Source: an uncultured Lachnospiraceae bacterium
GTDB lineage: Bacteria > Bacillota > Clostridia > Lachnospirales > Lachnospiraceae
Direction: 5' to 3'
NCBI GenBank assembly: GCA_947626285.1
Contig: CANQRR010000007.1
Coordinates: 1-64,000 of the forward strand
DNA length: 64,000 nt
Within the stretch, counting starts at the first letter, position 1; every line of letters starts with the position of its first letter. Below the pieces are notes generated by a model. It was not told the DNA's origin and ran no database searches. It saw only the letters and a list, made by a program, of their open reading frames with translations. The translations under genes and the position numbers were made by a program. Of this stretch, positions 18,901-26,236 are shown piece by piece.

Positions 18901-20634
18901 TCTGCCGTCTGCATCTGGTTTTAACTCCAGATTGCTCCCAAGTATATCTGTAATCTCTATGTCTTTGATCACGCCATAATTGTTCAAATAAATATTGTAT
19001 GTGATTTCCTTAGTATCAACATTGTATGATGCTTCTTTCTTCGGATTATTAAGCCCACCTTCTCTGTAAAACCCAACCGTTTTTTCTATTGTTGTGTCAG
19101 GGATCAGTACTTTGCCACCATTTTCCACAGCTTCCTCACTTAGCTGTGCAGAAAAATGAAACGAACCACTCGCTCTGCCACTTTGGTTCTCCTGCATAAA
19201 TTCATCTGTAAATGTAATGTGCACCTTCCCCTCGTCATCAATCTTGTAATGCCCGACGACTTTATCGGGATTACTTGTGTCCTTTAAATCCCCTTCTTTA
19301 TTTTCATCAGGAATCACCAAACTATTCGGCATCTTAAAACACATATTCTTGCTGAATTTCTGTTCAGCCGTGGCACTCGTTGGCTCCTGAAACTTAATGT
19401 CAAACTCGAATTTGGTTGCCGGATCCGTTATTTGTGACTTCTCATCAACTTCAACTCCATTGTACTTTATGTCCATGTCATATATATATGGAGCAAGATC
19501 CTCTTCTTCTGTTTTCCACGTACCTTCACCAATCGCCACCGGCTCATCCGCCGCTATCGTCGCAACCTCATCCTGCTCCTCGACCAACATCACCACTGCA
19601 TACGGCGAGAAGCTATCCGACGTAAAACTCACGGACACAACACTGCCGTCCTCCGTCGTCTGCACGTTGCTCGGCACTTCCTGCGCCTTGCCATTCTCGA
19701 CGTGCATCACGTCGTAAGTCGTCGCTACTGCTGCGGCCTCGTCTGCTGCCTGCGCTGCTTCCGCCTCCGGCTTCAGCTCCGGCTGCTTAAATTGCATGCT
19801 GACAGTAACAGTGCCCGCCTCCGGCTCAATACGGCCATCGCCAGCGGATGCTGCCGTGAAATAGATATCATAGAAAACATAGTCGAGGACAACGTCCTGT
19901 CCTGCGTAGGCCGCCTCAAGGGCTGCGGCCGCCGCCTGATATTCCGGCGTGCCAGGCTGTATGTAATCTGCATGGATCTGCGCGTCCTGCGGAAGATTGG
20001 CTTCCGGCTGCGCTGTCGCCGTGATCTTCACACGAGCGTCTTCATAGATAAAGTCTGTCTTCGGGGCTTCCGTTTCTGCCTCAGATTCCTCAGATTCGAT
20101 AACTGCCTCTGCAACGGTCTCAACCGTCACATCAGTACCGGCCTCCACAGTCGGAGCGTCCGGCGTCTCGCTCTGCGTCCCTGCAGTCTTTTCCGTTCCG
20201 CTTGTCTGCGTCTCTGTCTCAGTCAACTTTTCCGTCGCGTTTTCTGTCGCCGCAGCGGTCTCCGGCGTCTCCTGCGCAGGAGCCTTCGCCTCTGTGACTG
20301 GTTCGGGCGCCTGTGTTTCAGGGGCCGGTGTCTCCGGAGCCTGCATCTCAGGCGCTTTCGTCTCCGGAGCCTGTGTCTCGGGAGCTTTTGTCTCCGGAGC
20401 CTGTGTCTCGGGGGCCTTCGTTTCCGGCGCTTGTGTCTCCGAAGCCTGCGTTTCCGGGGCCGGAGCCTGTACCTCAGGCGCCTGCGTTTCCGGAGCCGGG
20501 GCTTCCGTCACGATCGTCTCGGCAGGCAATTCGCCCGTCTCTTCCGTCGCCAGTACTCCTACGGTGCTTCCCTGCTGCAGGATCATCACAGATGCGAGCA
20601 GCGTCGCCAGTAAACGTTTGGTTCTTTTCTTCAT
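12934..20634 (-). CDS. Giant (2566-residue) Cna-B/pilin-type surface protein with sorting signal
   Basis: A signal peptide (MKKRTKRLLATLLASVMILQQ) is followed by a wall- or stalk-like region of APETQ/APETK repeats at about 35-130. Then come a prealbumin-like region, long adhesin-type Ig domains (about 380-1270) and a SpaA/Cna-B domain near 1278. About four pilin isopeptide-linkage (FctA-like) domains lie at about 1395-1950. Three SpaA domains follow near 1958, 2058 and 2158, each with VKISKVD- or IQKVD-type strands and an ETVAP- or EVEAPEGY-type Glu. Two further Ig-like repeats lie near 2251 and 2378. The C-terminus has an Asp/Glu-Ser stalk, APKTGDD, a membrane helix and RRKKRAGR, a sortase-type signal. 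GGGAGG precedes the ATG. Internal isopeptide bonds and an adhesive role are inferred. No sortase gene lies in this window. Confidence 0.9.
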   Translation of the reverse strand: MKKRTKRLLATLLASVMILQQGSTVGVLATEETGELPAETIVTEAPAPETQAPEVQAPAPETQASETQAPETKAPETQAPETKAPETQAPETKAPEMQAPETPAPETQAPEPVTEAKAPAQETPETAAATENATEKLTETETQTSGTEKTAGTQSETPDAPTVEAGTDVTVETVAEAVIESEESEAETEAPKTDFIYEDARVKITATAQPEANLPQDAQIHADYIQPGTPEYQAAAAALEAAYAGQDVVLDYVFYDIYFTAASAGDGRIEPEAGTVTVSMQFKQPELKPEAEAAQAADEAAAVATTYDVMHVENGKAQEVPSNVQTTEDGSVVSVSFTSDSFSPYAVVMLVEEQDEVATIAADEPVAIGEGTWKTEEEDLAPYIYDMDIKYNGVEVDEKSQITDPATKFEFDIKFQEPTSATAEQKFSKNMCFKMPNSLVIPDENKEGDLKDTSNPDKVVGHYKIDDEGKVHITFTDEFMQENQSGRASGSFHFSAQLSEEAVENGGKVLIPDTTIEKTVGFYREGGLNNPKKEASYNVDTKEITYNIYLNNYGVIKDIEITDILGSNLELKPDADGRYYYDLTIGSTTTRCEFVKGSGDNQWTIKVDETIDNVDYQHGVTITYKAEFKDGVLGNLYDEDFDFDTVKNKASIKGKNGKDEKLENEVEANVGDTIKEYKWFNKNDVSAVIPQEEGAKKYFDWSFEYNISRAKSVWNNTVQDTVNPPVDGLVYYQSGDKIHVVRDDGVTFDIDVPEDGLTWSYMIGTNPADTYGESHSEAHSYTFKYKTYIKDDILNTLFGKQSVVNTVGDGEHSDSGKGIVEGGIPKPTKDPVEDSISVDSVKWKVTIQVPETGMDFYFSDDTYGQTTDARNIIRDSISVEGLSPDTYIVQKDPWNPTDYFFFGSQVSQEKNVDDNKKVSHINGPKRTITFYYETKVKDEGTFAEGETLTNTINWDDGSAKGEADIPGRIAVEKAKVDGYWVNDKNYTNDGRKYSFAVAIDTKRMGMDGNVVVKDTHSPQMSYVPGSAYLLYTKDQWQTGADESIGGKWVEIEDSQITTSTSASGKQSVLTFNLGLLTDLSTEDPPKPFVYRLFYQMEVAEGVITSSDGVNLTNQAKVDVGDQEDFGVSNVVSVNYKNPLFNKEEIVDPESNKEYKGRYKITVAYVTDYAQEDGTFKIQDEYKNLLLDFESLKITKNDSEIPAGSYIVIPNSSGMEITIKEPVNLARYEITYDAIVLGSPGDTVTYSNTAYVVGQDDYYSKVEDGLEKKQESSGSVGHESFSLRIFKYGNDNAALGLEGATFDLLDASGKVLKSGITTNANGTSDTIKLNMDDDGTYFEPYILYQLEETAAPEGFALLEEPIKFYFTNDSLSADDIPETLKDAIAIYEGQTLNISNEKGKTDVTFSGKKTITGLDRTSTTFVFDLYETDSTFDVSESLSPKESVSTKGEEITKEDGIEFSFSKIEYSKAKTYYYVVKERAVDANSGFTTDTVQYHITVAVNEDGTGGLTKNVTVKKIRGEEQTDATIGTLDFVNAYVKEAVAQLKVQKTYTGSTSFPEGGFMFTLTAKGNTAGISTPMPASVSDTRKTLTVTDGNVKSFGSITYTTNGTYYYEISEVKGTLGGVTYDDTVYEVQVNVAGAEGDEKTVTVKSRKKASEGESEAEYTGSGTTFTATFKNSYAEEGTAEFKVKKSYNVTPYPTGDSAFEFILTAVRNTAGVTTPMPSGGTGTTKTLTVTDDEEQSFGSVTYTENGMYYYTISETEGDVDGVVYDKTVYEIQVEVADGSNGQKTVIVKGRKKVTEGESGTYNGSGVTFTAEFNNVYKETHASGKLELNVTKSMKNPASTKNLSMFAFTLRQTSPASTPEYETTKNADKDGNVKFELSYGEADKGKTFVYEITEQPGSDATVIYDPAVYTVTVKVADKADAKGVLAAEIQSVTKKVKETTTDLGTKGAVTFVNDETIVKISKVDATTQEELKGAHIQILDEEGNIVEEWNSTEEPHEVKSLKTGKKYTLRETVAPDGYEVTSDTTFELKADGTIDDSKTTTTVKDGVLLVEDSMTSVKISKVDVTNSEELAGAHIQILDKDNKVVAEWNSTTAPHEVKGLKTGETYTLRETVAPNGYTVTTDTTFVLKEDGTIDGSKTTTKTDKAGVLLVEDSLNEISIQKVDETGAAVRGAKLVIKDAEDRIVESWTTDGKAHDLSGYGKGKYTLSEVEAPEGYQVAEDVPFEVTGTEKAGTVISLTMTDTKKPVNANRSLRVTKHLRLDGISSDVGVHEAVYYVALYSDAAREHRVSNVKKIEFRDSTTSSVLFNNLGLGTYYVGETDENGTKLVSKKVNDRLVFYPEYGAEAAFTFEGSTTEGVAEFTNVYVELPAGFYLSGRLTVTKRFLVGGVAAASNDTYYARVFSDKALTKPASDVLALSLGGSSSASITVTDLPIGETLDSSATYYVVETDVNGTPLDPAAVTGYKISIDKSEVVLNNSNWNQEVVITNDYAAAEEEHESESEFETEYESESEFESETEVEETKTAPKTGDDTDYMRYLLLMALSAGTCAVAFGQKRRKKRAGR

Positions 20635-20708
20635 TGCAATAGCCTCCCTTTGTTACAGATGTTACCGGTGTTGATCATTTCAATAAACTTCACTACGGCA
20701 AGCGAGCC

Positions 20709-20733
20709 CACAAAATTTTTCCTAAATTTTGTG
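20709..20733. repeat. Perfect 10-bp inverted repeat in the giant surface-protein leader
   Basis: CACAAAATTT and AAATTTTGTG flank a 5-bp centre, lying between the promoter (20762-20790) and the start codon at 20634. It could be an operator or an RNA hairpin in the leader; neither is proven. The rest of 20635-20947 is AT-rich with no gene. Confidence 0.5.
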
Positions 20734-20761
20734 AGCGGAACAGGTTTCCTTAGTTATGTAT

Positions 20762-20790
20762 ATTTTAATCTTTTCCGTTAAAATATTCAA
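20762..20790 (-). promoter_or_regulatory. Promoter of the giant surface protein gene
   Basis: On the minus strand TTGAAT (20785-20790) and TAAAAT (20762-20767) are 17 bp apart, about 130 bp before the ATG. Confidence 0.6.
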
Positions 20791-20947
20791 TACATGATTC
20801 CGTGCAATCTGTAAGTTTGTTGACATTGTATAAAATAGATTCCAGAAATTTGTTCGGTCTGCCGACTCATTTTTCTCTTCTTTAAAGTTGCAATTTTTCA
20901 ATTTTTCTTTTTCAAAATCAATGACCGATTTCTTTCTCCATACTTGT

Positions 20948-20985
20948 ACAAAAAAAGAGCCGCGCAAGCTCTCTTACGCGGTCTC
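20948..20985 (-). terminator. Terminator overlapping the end of queT
   Basis: On the minus strand an imperfect GAGACCGCG/CGCGGCTC hairpin spans the queT stop codon and runs into seven T residues. Confidence 0.7.
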
Positions 20986-21468
20986 CTGTCTGAAAATCAT
21001 TCCCTTGTAACGCTCCAGCGCGGTTATCACGATCATGCCGAGGACTCCGCAGGAGATCACTTCCCCGACGCCTACCGTCAACATCATGAACGGGATCGGG
21101 AGATTCACCCCGTACCCGAAGCGCAGCACGAACGGCACGATCACCGTGTTCGCCACGATCGGCGGAACCGGAGCCAGAAAACGGCTCTTCTTCCGAAGCA
21201 GGTAGGTACCCGCCGCCCCCAGAAGCGTCGCGATGCTGCCGAACGCGATGTCTGCCGGGATCCCGCCTCCTAAGATGTTTCCGATCATACAGCCCGCGAA
21301 CAGTCCGGGGACCGCTGCCGGCGTGAAGAACGGAAGGATCGTCAGCGCCTCGGAGACGCGCACCTGCACCTCTCCGAAACTGACCGGCGCGAACAGGATC
21401 GTCAGCACGACATAGACTGCGGCGATGGCCGCCGCGTGGACAAGGAACAATACTTTTCTGTCTTTCAT
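20974..21468 (-). CDS. queT: QueT-family queuosine-precursor transporter
   Basis: A 164-residue, highly hydrophobic membrane protein of about five helices, the substrate-binding S component of an energy-coupling-factor transporter. It matches the QueT family (AAIAAVYVVLTILFAPVSFG, VQVRVSEALTILPFF, GCMIGNILGG). It imports a queuosine precursor such as preQ1 for tRNA modification, working with shared EcfAAT subunits encoded elsewhere. The assignment is strongly supported by a preQ1-I riboswitch in its leader. The AAAGGAG ribosome site before the ATG lies within that aptamer's 3' tail, so translation should fall when preQ1 is plentiful. Confidence 0.93.
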   Translation of the reverse strand: MKDRKVLFLVHAAAIAAVYVVLTILFAPVSFGEVQVRVSEALTILPFFTPAAVPGLFAGCMIGNILGGGIPADIAFGSIATLLGAAGTYLLRKKSRFLAPVPPIVANTVIVPFVLRFGYGVNLPIPFMMLTVGVGEVISCGVLGMIVITALERYKGMIFRQETA

Positions 21469-21479
21469 ATTCAGTTTTC

Positions 21480-21522
21480 TCCTTTAGTTTTGTTTTACGT
21501 CAGGAAGGTCTCGAACTGACGT
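21480..21522 (-). promoter_or_regulatory. preQ1-I riboswitch controlling queT
   Basis: On the minus strand ACGTCAG and CTGACGT form stem P1 around a TTCGAGACCTTC loop, followed by an A-rich tail ending ACTAAAGGAG. The loop's CCTT can pair with AAGG of the tail, giving the H-type pseudoknot of class I preQ1 aptamers. The tail contains the ribosome site, so control is probably at translation initiation. Confidence 0.9.
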
Positions 21523-21570
21523 TGTTGATCCGCTGCAAAGCCCGCAGATGCGGACATCACAGCGATTGCA

Positions 21571-21599
21571 AGTATAGCACGGAACCGAGGAAAAGGCAA
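21571..21599 (-). promoter_or_regulatory. Promoter of the queT riboswitch transcript
   Basis: On the minus strand TTGCCT (21594-21599) and TATACT (21571-21576) are 17 bp apart. A small CCGCA/TGCGG hairpin lies between the start of transcription and the aptamer. Confidence 0.65.
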
Positions 21600-21605
21600 G
21601 CTCTG

Positions 21606-21720
21606 AAATTGAAAAATCCGTGAAAAATCCGATATACAAAATTGAAAAATCCGTGAAAAATTAAGAGTATAAAATTGACAAATTCGGGAAAAAGTATAAT
21701 AATAGAATTAAAAATTTCGG
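21606..21720. repeat. Degenerate 32-34 bp tandem repeat upstream of the AAA/DUF4143 gene
   Basis: Three to four units begin AAATTGAAAAATCCG (21606), AAATTGAAAAATCCG (21638), AAATTGACAAATTCGG (21672) and a degraded AATTAAAAATTTCGG near 21706. They are AT-rich with a CCG/CGG core and lie between the divergent queT and ATPase genes. The ATPase promoter is embedded in the third unit, so the array may be a binding platform. Confidence 0.75.
21675..21702 (+). promoter_or_regulatory. Promoter of the AAA/DUF4143 ATPase gene
   Basis: A perfect TTGACA at 21675-21680 is followed after 16 bp by TAATAA (21697-21702); an overlapping TATAAT at 21695 gives a too-short 14-bp spacing. Confidence 0.55.
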
Positions 21721-21781
21721 GAATGACGTCCATACATACTTTGCCGCATATGCACAAACCAACCGCGGAACGGAGGAAAAC

Positions 21782-23134
21782 ATGATATTCAAGCGAAAAA
21801 TCTATGATCTGATGCTACGTTGGAAGCAGTTGTCCCAAGGCACTTCAGCACTGATGCTGGAAGGCGCCAGGCGTACCGGAAAGAGCACCATTGTAAAATT
21901 CTTTGCCCAAAATGAGTACGACGATTATATGATATTGGACTTCGCGCGGGAACGCAGGGACGTCAAAAACAACTTTGAGGAGAATATAGGCGATCTGGAT
22001 ACCTTTTTCAGGAATCTTTTTTTGCTGAAAGGTAAAACGCTTCCGGAGAAAAAAGCTGTCATCATCTTTGATGAAGTCCAGTTATTTCCTGCCGCAAGAC
22101 AGGCCATTAAATATTTGGTCGCAGACGGACGTTTTGATTACATTGAGACAGGCTCGTTAATCTCCATCAAGAAAAACGTGCAGGATATTCTGATTCCCTC
22201 TGAAGAATACCGGCTGAAGATGTATCCTATGGACTTTGAGGAATTCCTGTGGGCGCAGGGGGATACGGTCACTGTCCCTGCGATCCGGAATGCGCTTGAG
22301 AAAAGGAAAGCCATGGGAGATACCATTCACAGGAGGATCATGCAGCATTTCCGCACCTATATGACGGTCGGCGGGATGCCGCAGGCAGTCGCCGCCCTGA
22401 CCGAAGGGAAATCCTTTGAACAGATCGATTTCGTGAAAAGAAATATTCTCGCGCTCTATGAGGACGATCTGAAAAAATATGACAACGACAGCAGGGAAAA
22501 GGCGTCCGTGATCTTCAGGACGATTCCGGAACAGCTGGAAAATCACAACTCGCATTTTCGTTTCTCACTTGTGGATAAAAACGCCCGATATAAAAACTAT
22601 GTCGATGCAGTAAATTTCGTCGCAGAATCCATGATCGGAAACGAGTGTATCAACGTTACGAAGCCGGAAGTTTCCCTCGAAGCGTTTGCGGACAGGAGCA
22701 ATTTCAAATTGTACATGGGCGACACAGGCCTTTTGGTGACGCAGATGATGAAGAATCAGGGCGAGACAGGAACAGACATCTATAAGGCGCTGATCTTCGA
22801 CAGGCTTGGGATCGATCAGGGAATGATACTGGAAAATATGATCGCACAAATGCTCCGCGCCAACGGATATGAATTATATTTTCATGAATTCCTCTATCAT
22901 CCGCAGGACGCCGCAAACGAAAAAAAATATGAGATCGATTTTCTGATCGTCAAAAAGAAAAAGCTGTGTCCCATAGAGGTGAAATCTTCCGGGTACAAAT
23001 CACACAAATCTTTTGATTATTTCATAGAGAAATATCAACTGCGCAACGAAGAAAAATATGTTTTCTATTCCAAGGACCTGAGATATGAAAACGGCGTGCT
23101 GTATCTGCCGTTTTATATGGCGGCCTGTTTATGA
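21782..23134 (+). CDS. AAA_14/DUF4143 ATPase
   Basis: A 450-residue protein with an N-terminal P-loop (E27-GARRTGKST, lysine 34) and Walker B AVIIFDEVQ near residue 100. A family arginine/sensor block follows (YIETGSLISIKKN). The C-terminal DUF4143 region ends in a nuclease-like strand pair, YEIDFLIVKKKKLCPIEVKSS, with an Asp and Glu-x-Lys arrangement. These proteins are widespread and multi-copy in gut anaerobes and archaea; the physiological role is unknown. GGAGGA precedes the ATG. The gene is monocistronic, divergent from queT, and preceded by an unusual tandem repeat. Its codons are somewhat AT-richer than its neighbours, which hints at transfer. Confidence 0.85.
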   Translation: MIFKRKIYDLMLRWKQLSQGTSALMLEGARRTGKSTIVKFFAQNEYDDYMILDFARERRDVKNNFEENIGDLDTFFRNLFLLKGKTLPEKKAVIIFDEVQLFPAARQAIKYLVADGRFDYIETGSLISIKKNVQDILIPSEEYRLKMYPMDFEEFLWAQGDTVTVPAIRNALEKRKAMGDTIHRRIMQHFRTYMTVGGMPQAVAALTEGKSFEQIDFVKRNILALYEDDLKKYDNDSREKASVIFRTIPEQLENHNSHFRFSLVDKNARYKNYVDAVNFVAESMIGNECINVTKPEVSLEAFADRSNFKLYMGDTGLLVTQMMKNQGETGTDIYKALIFDRLGIDQGMILENMIAQMLRANGYELYFHEFLYHPQDAANEKKYEIDFLIVKKKKLCPIEVKSSGYKSHKSFDYFIEKYQLRNEEKYVFYSKDLRYENGVLYLPFYMAACL

Positions 23135-23244
23135 ACGGATAGCAGGGGGGTGTCCCTTCCTGTTTTTTCCTTTCAGTCTACTATCGCCCCTTTGTTTCAT
23201 ACGAAAAAAGAGACTCTCTAGAAAGGCAAGCCCTTTCCGACTTC

Positions 23245-23655
23245 TTATCTGCCTGATTTCGGAATTTGCAGATAATCAAGCAGCGCACCTTCCAGGAGTC
23301 TGGAATAATTAACTTTTTGCTCCTCTGCAATCCTTTTCAGCCATGCAGGAAGCGTGATATTTGTTTTTACGCGTTCATTATCACGCTTCATTCTGTAAAG
23401 ATCAGGATGAATCGTGACCGGCATTACAACCATTCCCTCCGTCACATCCTGAGGCAAAGATACAGACGGCGTCGGAATTTCCTCTCCATCTCGTTCCATA
23501 CCATATACATGAAGGCTTGCAGCCTCTTCAGCCATTTTCTGAGCCTCCGCAAGATTTTCTCCAAAGCTGAAGCACCCGGGAAGATCCGGAAATGAAATGC
23601 CATAGCTTCCATCTTCTCCTGGTTCCAACACTGCAAGATAAGTCACATTCAACAT
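23245..23655 (-). CDS. hicB: HicB-family antitoxin
   Basis: A 136-residue antitoxin. The N-terminal half has the partially degraded RNase-H-like HicB fold (YLAVLEPGEDGSYGISFPDLPGCFSFG, then AEEAASLHVYGM). The C-terminal half is a ribbon-helix-helix-like DNA-binding tail (VKTNITLPAWLKRIAEEQKVNYSRLLEGALLDYL). It should bind and neutralise the HicA toxin encoded 35 bp upstream and repress the shared promoter at 23899-23927. Confidence 0.9.
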   Translation of the reverse strand: MLNVTYLAVLEPGEDGSYGISFPDLPGCFSFGENLAEAQKMAEEAASLHVYGMERDGEEIPTPSVSLPQDVTEGMVVMPVTIHPDLYRMKRDNERVKTNITLPAWLKRIAEEQKVNYSRLLEGALLDYLQIPKSGR

Positions 23656-23690
23656 GGGAATCGCTCCTTTTATTAAAATTGGGGCAAGAG

Positions 23691-23876
23691 TTATTTAAGT
23701 CCCGCCTGCTTTAGTATGCTATTGAGAGTTCCCGGAGGTATCTCTTTTTTAGAATGAACCGCTACCGTTACCTTTCCGGGTTTTATCGGGTGTTTAAGCT
23801 GCATGTGTGAACCATCTTGATCTACTACATACCAACCATCTTCGTGGAGTATTTTTAGTATCTCTCGTGCAGTCAA
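23691..23876 (-). CDS. hicA: HicA-family mRNA interferase toxin
   Basis: A 61-residue, double-stranded-RNA-binding-fold toxin. It starts MTAREILKILHEDGWYVV and carries the conserved catalytic histidine in DGSHMQLKHP, then PGTLNSILKQAGL. HicA cleaves mRNA and is blocked by HicB, which follows in the same transcript. The start codon is TTG (23874-23876), with GGGAGG about 9 bases upstream; no ATG is available, which may keep toxin synthesis low. Its size and motif are typical and it appears intact. Confidence 0.9.
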   Translation of the reverse strand: MTAREILKILHEDGWYVVDQDGSHMQLKHPIKPGKVTVAVHSKKEIPPGTLNSILKQAGLK

Positions 23877-23898
23877 ACTTTATCCCTCCCCTAACTGC

Positions 23899-23927
23899 AT
23901 TATACGCATAAATAATGCGTGTGTCAA
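23899..23927 (-). promoter_or_regulatory. hicAB promoter with palindromic operator
   Basis: On the minus strand a perfect TTGACA (23922-23927) and perfect TATAAT (23899-23904) are 17 bp apart. Between them ACGCAT and ATGCGT form a 6-bp inverted repeat (23904-23920), well placed for autorepression by HicB. Confidence 0.85.
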
Positions 23928-23952
23928 TTGTTTTGCGTATTTTTTGTGCGCA

Positions 23953-26142
23953 TTACAGGCAGATCCACTGGATGCCGTCGTCCAGCTCCACGTTCCGGCT
24001 TTCTCCTTCGTCATCGTATAATTCGTACCGCGCGCCGCGCTCGGCGAAATGGACCAGCTCCAACTCATCCCAGTCTACGTCCGCCACGCACTCGCCGCCC
24101 TGCGCGAGCGGAAGGATGTGCCCTTTGCGGATAAACAGGACGACCTCGTCCAGCGGAATCTCCACGTAGTGGTGCCCGGCCGACAACACGGTCTCTTCCG
24201 CGATCTGCGCGCCGCGGAAGCGCACCAGCTTCATCTCTTCGGGCAGGTATACCATCCGCCCCGCCGCGTTCTGCTCGTACACCGGAGCGATCATGACGCT
24301 CTCCCCGATCAGCAGTTGATCTTCCACGCGCCGCGCGATCGGATCCTCACTCCACACGAAGCCAAGCGGGCGCGCGTACATACCGTCCGTCAGCGCCGCT
24401 TTCATAAACTCGCTGTACAGGTAGGGCAGCAGCCGACAGCGCAGCGCCAGAATACCCCGGAAGTCCTCTGTGTCCCCGAACGCGTACGGCTCCTGTTTTC
24501 TGCTCCCCAGCGCTGAATGGTTCCGCAAAAGCGGCAGGAAAATTCCAAGCGCCAGCCAGCGCAGCAGCAGATCGCGCGTGCAGTCCGAACCGAAGCCGCC
24601 GATATCCGCCCCGGCATACAGGAAACCGCACATGTTCAGCGCCGGCATCATTTTCAAGTTCATGAGCAGATGCGACCACCACGATTCATTGTCGCCGGTC
24701 CAGACGCCGCCATATCGATGCATACCGATATAAGAGGCACGGGAAAACAGCAGGATCCGCTTCTCCGGCTCCAGCTCTTCGAACGCCTCTGCCGCCGCTC
24801 GCGTCATGTAGTAGCCGAACAGATTATGTACCTTATCGTGGCGCACCCTCTGCCCCCGATAATTGTGATAAAAGCTCCGGTAATCCTCCGGATGATTTGA
24901 GAGGCCGAACGCCATGCGCTGGAACTCGAAGAAATCGTCCACGCCCATGTTCTTTCCCTTGTACTGCGGCAGCTTGTCGAACAGCTCCGCCAGCCGTTTC
25001 TCTGAGTAGAAAAGGGCAGGCTCGTTCATGTCGTTCCAGAAGCCCTCGATGCCCATATCGAGCAGCGTCTTATATTTGTGCCCGAACCAGCGCCTCGCCT
25101 CGTCATCCAGCATATCCGGGAGATGGCATCTGCCGGGCCAGACTCCGACGACGAATTCTTTCCCGTCTGCGTCCTTGCAGAAATATCCGCGCTCTATGCC
25201 CTCCTCGTAGACGTCGTAACCCTTTTCAATCTTCACTCCGGCGTCGATGATCGGGATCAGGCGGACGCCCTGCTTTTTCAGCTCCTCGACCAGCTCTTCA
25301 AAGTCCGGAAACGCTTCCCGGTCAATCGTGAAGTCCTTGCAGCGCTCCATGTAGTCGATGTCCAGATAGATCATGTCCAGAGGGATGTGGTGTTCGTGGT
25401 ACTGCCGCGCCACCTCGCGCACGTCCTGCGCGGTCGGATAGCTCCAGCGGCTCTGCCCGACGCCGAACGCCCACTTCGGCGGTATGTAGCTCCTGCCGAT
25501 CAGACCGCGAAACTCGCGGACGATCTGTTCAGGAATAGAAATCTCCTGCCCTGATAATTCCACCCGGACGCCCCGATCATCCCCGGCGGCCTTTTCCTCC
25601 CGCTCACATCCGGCGTCCCTCCCAGAGTACATCACATTCGCCAAAGTGCCTATGACATCCCCAGCGGCTGCCTCGATCACATACAGCTCGAACGCGCTGT
25701 CCTCCACCGTGATCCGCAGCTCGTCGTACTTCGTGTACCCGACGTCGAACGTCACCTTCGCGGGCGTATCGATAAAAAGCCCGAACGTCTCTTTCCCGTC
25801 GATCAGGAGGAAATTGTGTGCGCCGTACAGGGAATGCGTGTCCTCGTGGTGATCTCCTATGTCGGAACAGTTGCTCACATAGATCCAGCCGCGCTTGTTG
25901 ATGCCGCGCACATTCTCCCCAAGTCCGTACACGATGTCCTCTTCGTCCATGCGCAGGGAGAGCGCTTCGCCGTCCCACGCAAGGTGCGGGATCGATACCC
26001 CAGATTCAACAACCGCCTTATCTTCGCCCTTTACATTTGCGTTTGCGGTATCCGTCTTGTCTGCGTATACTTGTGCTGCCTTCGGCTTCTCAAGCACTGC
26101 CTCTGTCTCTATCGGATTCCCAAACACAAATCTTCTCACCAT
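23953..26142 (-). CDS. Glycoside hydrolase family 31 (alpha-glucosidase-like)
   Basis: A 729-residue GH31 enzyme. An N-terminal beta-sandwich (YGLGENVRGINKRGWIYV) precedes a catalytic TIM barrel. The barrel contains PPKWAFGVGQSRWSYP, the nucleophile motif GFWNDMNEPALF (the first Asp attacks the sugar) and the acid/base Asp in VWTGDNESWWSH. A C-terminal beta domain follows. It lacks a signal peptide, so it probably acts on imported alpha-linked oligosaccharides such as maltose, isomaltose or xylosides. The exact linkage cannot be set by eye. The ribosome site before the ATG is weak (AAAGGGCGGG). It stands alone between hicAB and rlmB; no sugar transporter is adjacent. Confidence 0.9.
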   Translation of the reverse strand: MVRRFVFGNPIETEAVLEKPKAAQVYADKTDTANANVKGEDKAVVESGVSIPHLAWDGEALSLRMDEEDIVYGLGENVRGINKRGWIYVSNCSDIGDHHEDTHSLYGAHNFLLIDGKETFGLFIDTPAKVTFDVGYTKYDELRITVEDSAFELYVIEAAAGDVIGTLANVMYSGRDAGCEREEKAAGDDRGVRVELSGQEISIPEQIVREFRGLIGRSYIPPKWAFGVGQSRWSYPTAQDVREVARQYHEHHIPLDMIYLDIDYMERCKDFTIDREAFPDFEELVEELKKQGVRLIPIIDAGVKIEKGYDVYEEGIERGYFCKDADGKEFVVGVWPGRCHLPDMLDDEARRWFGHKYKTLLDMGIEGFWNDMNEPALFYSEKRLAELFDKLPQYKGKNMGVDDFFEFQRMAFGLSNHPEDYRSFYHNYRGQRVRHDKVHNLFGYYMTRAAAEAFEELEPEKRILLFSRASYIGMHRYGGVWTGDNESWWSHLLMNLKMMPALNMCGFLYAGADIGGFGSDCTRDLLLRWLALGIFLPLLRNHSALGSRKQEPYAFGDTEDFRGILALRCRLLPYLYSEFMKAALTDGMYARPLGFVWSEDPIARRVEDQLLIGESVMIAPVYEQNAAGRMVYLPEEMKLVRFRGAQIAEETVLSAGHHYVEIPLDEVVLFIRKGHILPLAQGGECVADVDWDELELVHFAERGARYELYDDEGESRNVELDDGIQWICL

Positions 26143-26236
26143 TTGTTTCCCGCCCTTTCATTCCCTCTACTCATTCTCTTAATTTTTTTCTGTTCTCTCT
26201 ATTGACACAGGACATGGTTTCAACCGTCTCAATGTT

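Noticed and set aside
21557-21757. A 66-codon hydrophobic minus-strand frame
   Set aside because: It is the translation of the AT-rich tandem repeat and overlaps the queT promoter.
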